Source: Ruminiclostridium cellobioparum subsp. termitidis CT1112 (lineage in GTDB: Bacteria > Bacillota > Clostridia > Acetivibrionales > DSM-1351). From it: a stretch of DNA of 58,191 bases. The translations under genes and the position numbers were made by a program. Under the pieces are notes generated by a model. It was given only the letters and a program-made list of their open reading frames with translations. It was not told the DNA's origin and did no database searches. Positions 55,118 through 58,191 of the stretch are shown here, in pieces. The stretch lies in assembly GCF_000350485.1 (NCBI RefSeq), contig NZ_AORV01000007.1:1-58191 (forward strand). The letters are read 5' to 3'. How positions within the stretch are numbered: position 1 is the stretch's first letter; every line of letters begins with the position of its first letter.

Positions 55118-56518
55118 CTACTTCTTTTCAGCTTTATCAATGGCTTCTTTTAGAGCTTTATAGGAGGCTCTTATGCCATCGGGTTCATCAAGTACCGACT
55201 TCAGCACCACTCTGTTTGTGTAGACTCCGTCCTTTACAGCATAGAAGTAGTTTTGGTCCTTTGGTATATACTCAATGGTCACAGGCTTTGAATCAGGCTT
55301 CATAAAGTACTTGATAGTCACTTCCGGAGTACCTGTGGGTGTGGCCCCTGTCTCATACCTGCTCATGGTAATACCAATCATTGCAGAATAAAAGTTTCTG
55401 AACAGTGACTTGGAATTGCTGCCCTCCATGTTTGCATCTTTCCCATCAACCTTGAAGGTATCCTTGTCGGAATCATCCTTAACCGTCGTTATATCTGATA
55501 CGATAGTCTTTCCGTCAATTGTGAGTTCAACCTTGTTCACATCATTGATATTGGGCAGGAAAACGAAGGTATTTACAATATTGCTGAATTTCACATCCAG
55601 GAAGGTCAATGGTGAAATATCCACTGTAAATACGCTCTTCCCGTCAGGATATTTGGCATAGGTTGTTTTACCTTTTTCAAGCTGTTTGCCGAACAATATC
55701 TTCTTTGTGGTCTTGCCGTCTCCATATTCCAGGGTAAAGGCAGGCTTATCCAGACCGTATTGGGCCAGATCGGGATTTTCATCCACAATATCGGCAATTG
55801 CCAATTGGACTACCGCGTTGGTCATAGCCGATACATCCGAGGCTTCTGCCTTTTCCTTGACAGGTGCTACTATATCCACATCGCTCTCTGATTTTATATC
55901 CAGATCAAACTGCATCTCTCCGTTTTTCTCGTAGGAGAGCTTTTTCAAGGTTTTAGGATCAACCGGCAAAATATCCTTTACAGCGAAATATCCCCTGCTG
56001 TATGTGAATTTGTCCTTATAATAAAGTCCAACCACATATACCTTATCCTCACCTTTTTTCTTAATATAAAGTCCGTCATTTGTAGGTGTGGCAGCTCCGA
56101 CTTCAATTTCCTGGATCGAACCGTCCTTCATTCCCACCTTGACCGAGGCAGTGGGCTTATCCAGGCCGTATTTGCCGAGATCGGCAGCTTTTTCCTCAAT
56201 AATCCTGTTTGCATTTACATCCGCTAAATCTGAGGCAGCCGAATCAACATAACTGCTGTTTATTTCAAATTCCATCCCGGGTTCCATTGACCAGGCATTA
56301 TCCTTTTTGACCAGTTTATAGGAACCTTTCTCATTATTAAACTCAATCGAAGTTACATCTTCCTGCTTGCCGGATGTAACGGAAATTTCTTCGGCCTGCG
56401 TGGACTCTGAGGCTGAACCGTCGTTTTTATCCGAGTTTCTATTACTCAGATAAAAGTATGCTCCTCCCAGAAGTCCAAGAACAACAACGAGAATAATAGC
56501 ATTTCTGAATAACTTCAT
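55118..56518 (-). CDS. DUF4340 protein (GldG-associated, membrane-anchored)
   Basis: A 466-residue protein with an N-terminal transmembrane anchor (about 5-25), then an extracytoplasmic region with two repeated DUF4340-type units: KDNAWSMEPGMEFEINSSYVDS, shown as KKDNAWSMEP, with DLGKYGLDKPTASVKVGMKDG, and later DLAQYGLDKPAFTLEYGDGKT. Such genes follow a GldG-like gene in clostridial ABC clusters. GGAGG lies ten bases before the ATG, and the gene starts three bases after the GldG-like stop. The role is unknown; it is presumably an exported partner of the ABC-2 transporter. Confidence 0.85.
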   Translation of the reverse strand: MKLFRNAIILVVVLGLLGGAYFYLSNRNSDKNDGSASESTQAEEISVTSGKQEDVTSIEFNNEKGSYKLVKKDNAWSMEPGMEFEINSSYVDSAASDLADVNANRIIEEKAADLGKYGLDKPTASVKVGMKDGSIQEIEVGAATPTNDGLYIKKKGEDKVYVVGLYYKDKFTYSRGYFAVKDILPVDPKTLKKLSYEKNGEMQFDLDIKSESDVDIVAPVKEKAEASDVSAMTNAVVQLAIADIVDENPDLAQYGLDKPAFTLEYGDGKTTKKILFGKQLEKGKTTYAKYPDGKSVFTVDISPLTFLDVKFSNIVNTFVFLPNINDVNKVELTIDGKTIVSDITTVKDDSDKDTFKVDGKDANMEGSNSKSLFRNFYSAMIGITMSRYETGATPTGTPEVTIKYFMKPDSKPVTIEYIPKDQNYFYAVKDGVYTNRVVLKSVLDEPDGIRASYKALKEAIDKAEKK

Positions 56519-56521
56519 ATT

Positions 56522-57937
56522 TTACAAATGCCTCCTTCTGGACCACACAACAAAGCCGCATCCCATTATCAGAACCGGTAGAACTCCCATTAAAACGACA
56601 GATATTACCTTAACCTGACTCTCGTTTGTAGTCAGAGTTTTGGTTGATACCAGTTTGGAAGAAATCGTGGTCTGGTCGGCCTTATCCTGCATCCAGTTCA
56701 CTATCGTATATACGAAGTAGTTTGCTCCGGTTGCAAAATAAGTCGAATACTGGCTTGATAATGCCCTGTCGGTGAGGAATACTCCATTACCGAATACGAG
56801 TACCTTGCTGCCTCCCTGAATTTCGGAAGCAATTGCAAGATCAAAAGGACCCGACTGTGTTTCACCCTGGTTCAAAATGCTTGCTGCCTGAGCCTTGTCA
56901 GTTGTTTTTGCAAGTGAGTAAGTCTTAAGCCATTCCTTGTCATTCTTCAGTATGGAAAGGCTTCTTGAATCCGGCAGGAACAAATACTGCTCCTTGCTGC
57001 TGTAAGAAGAATTTATATCATTGCTTTCAAGCTTTGCTACCAGTGAGTACTCATCTCCGGGCAAGTGCATATTCTGATCAAGTTCTTTGACCTTGTCGTA
57101 ATTGATGCCTACATTATATGCTTGAAGTACTTCTTCAAAGTTCGGGAATTTGTTTCCCGATTCAACAGGATCAAATAAAAATACTACTCTGCCGTTCTTT
57201 TTCAGGTAAGCATTTACCTTGATCATTTCGGCATCAGTAAGGTCTTTCTTGGGGGAAGCAAACACAAGCAGCTTGCAATCCTCAGGGATGTTCTCCTCTG
57301 TAACAAGTGAGAGCTGCTTAACTTCCATGTTATTATTTTCAAGCGCCGTCCTTACCTGTGTGAGATCGCTGTCTACCGAATTTTCATCATGGCCTTGAAC
57401 GAAATAGGCAATGGGTGTTACATCTGAAGTAACAAATTTGATGGCACCTGTTATTAAGGGCTCCGCACTGAACATTCTTCCGTATTCGGAGGACTGTCCG
57501 TAGAGATCCTGGGCGCTGAGCTTTTTAACCTTGTTTCCGCTTTTTACTACGAAATCGCCTCTTGCAATATTCTTGGTCTTGTCCTTATCAAAGGAAGCTA
57601 TTGTTCCCGGATCCTTATCAGGGTCAATATACGTAACCTTTATTCCCAATTTCTCATATTGTCCCAAAAGGTTGGTCAAATCTTTATAAGCATCACCACT
57701 GCCAATTTGGCCGTCATCAAACAAACCGTATATGGTGACATCCTTCTTTATATCCTTAATGATTGTTTTACTTTCGTCACTGAGAGAATAAAGTTTATCC
57801 TTGGTCAAATCCCACTTTATGTCACCCATTCCCACAAGCAGGTTGATAATTACTGCTATTGCAATTACAACAGCTATCAAAATTATTGAATTCGAACCAT
57901 ATTTTAAAGATCTTTTGTCCAATTTAAAATTTCCCAC
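56522..57937 (-). CDS. GldG-like ABC transporter auxiliary protein
   Basis: A 471-residue protein with one transmembrane segment near each end (about 16-36 and 443-465) and a large extracytoplasmic region between them. DLTKDKLYSLSDESKTIIKD near residue 42 and VTIYGLFDDGQIG are typical of the GldG/ABC_transp_aux family, named for Flavobacterium gliding but widespread in non-gliding bacteria. The start is GTG with AAGGGG upstream. It overlaps closely with the upstream permease gene (six bases between stop and start) and the downstream DUF4340 gene, so all three are one operon. Confidence 0.88.
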   Translation of the reverse strand: MGNFKLDKRSLKYGSNSIILIAVVIAIAVIINLLVGMGDIKWDLTKDKLYSLSDESKTIIKDIKKDVTIYGLFDDGQIGSGDAYKDLTNLLGQYEKLGIKVTYIDPDKDPGTIASFDKDKTKNIARGDFVVKSGNKVKKLSAQDLYGQSSEYGRMFSAEPLITGAIKFVTSDVTPIAYFVQGHDENSVDSDLTQVRTALENNNMEVKQLSLVTEENIPEDCKLLVFASPKKDLTDAEMIKVNAYLKKNGRVVFLFDPVESGNKFPNFEEVLQAYNVGINYDKVKELDQNMHLPGDEYSLVAKLESNDINSSYSSKEQYLFLPDSRSLSILKNDKEWLKTYSLAKTTDKAQAASILNQGETQSGPFDLAIASEIQGGSKVLVFGNGVFLTDRALSSQYSTYFATGANYFVYTIVNWMQDKADQTTISSKLVSTKTLTTNESQVKVISVVLMGVLPVLIMGCGFVVWSRRRHL

Positions 57938-57943
57938 TATTTA

Positions 57944-58191
57944 TCACCCCTTACTCCAGCGTCTTTTTTCTATTACTCTAATTGCCAGGAATACAAATAC
58001 TGCCGAAAAGCTTAAATAATAAACTATCGGGCCGAGGGAAAGGATACCTGAGAAGAAATCCTCTGTTCTGGAGTATAATGAAAACCAGTTCAGAATTTTT
58101 GCCCATATGCCTCCCAGACCTGGAGCAATACCCTGCAGCAGCCACATCAATAAAAGTCCTACTACACTGACTATTGCAGCAATTATCTGGC
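57944..58191 (-). CDS. ABC-2 type permease (GldF-like), C-terminal part (cut by window edge)
   Basis: The last 82 residues of a membrane protein whose 5' end lies beyond the right edge. Two hydrophobic segments are visible (IIAAIVSVVGLLLMWLLQG and GPIVYYLSFSAVFVFLAIRV), and the chain ends EKRRWSKG, as ABC-2 permeases that precede GldG-like genes do. The domain call rests on this context and the hydrophobic pattern. The ATPase gene of the system is expected further right. Confidence 0.75.
   Translation of the reverse strand, partial: QIIAAIVSVVGLLLMWLLQGIAPGLGGIWAKILNWFSLYSRTEDFFSGILSLGPIVYYLSFSAVFVFLAIRVIEKRRWSKG

Overview
This window looks like the chromosome of a low-GC Gram-positive anaerobe of the class Clostridia. 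It is probably related to the cellulolytic cluster III group (Ruminiclostridium and relatives). Evidence: many strong AGGAGG ribosome binding sites, frequent TTG and GTG starts, A-type flavodiiron protein (FprA) chemistry, several exported sugar-binding lipoproteins with AraC or YesN type regulators, and the Firmicute order of ribosomal and RNA polymerase genes. No rRNA, tRNA, CRISPR array, insertion sequence or phage gene was seen. The genus is inferred from style and content, not from a database match.

Layout. Positions 1-2.2 kb hold two divergent Ppx/GppA phosphatase genes, then a large structured inverted repeat. A flavodiiron protein gene follows (2.3-3.5 kb). From 3.7 to 12.4 kb lies an AraFGH-like sugar ABC transporter. 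It faces a divergent two-component system whose response regulator is split by a one-base frameshift in an A7 run. A family 1 solute-binding lipoprotein is convergent with it. Three exact copies of a 12-bp direct repeat lie between the transporter and the sensor kinase. From 12.6 to 17.9 kb is the str operon (L7Ae protein, rpsL, rpsG, fusA, tuf), transcribed leftward from its own promoter. An unrecognised GyrI-like fusion protein separates it from rpoC and rpoB (19.7-27.0 kb).

From 27.6 to 41.1 kb, between rpoB and rplL, which are neighbours in most Firmicutes, sits a carbohydrate locus of about 14 kb. It encodes a membrane-anchored AraC regulator, two paralogous LplA-type binding proteins, two permeases without an ATPase, a HAD phosphatase, a GH38 alpha-mannosidase-like protein and a type B carboxylesterase. 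All are read leftward. The likely scheme is that the regulator senses an extracellular sugar signal and activates the permease operon through four phased ACTGT repeats. The oligosaccharide would be imported with a shared ATPase and trimmed inside the cell by the mannosidase and esterase. Each intercistronic gap longer than 25 nt in this operon contains a stem-loop. Because of the insertion, rpoBC has its own promoter and a leader of about 500 nt.

From 41.4 to 45.5 kb is the rpmG-secE-nusG-rplK-rplA-rplJ-rplL block with an L10 leader. After it come a secreted WG-repeat protein, ilvD-ilvB (no ilvN nearby), a CvpA-family protein, a DUF5711 protein, a YkvI-like membrane protein, and the start of a GldG/DUF4340/ABC-2 permease cluster that runs off the right edge.

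The strongest leads are the locus wedged between rplL and rpoB, the Asn in place of the expected GH38 nucleophile, the structured repeat with CsrA-like GGAT loops at 1968-2210, the two phased operator arrays, and the uncharacterised GyrI-fusion protein.
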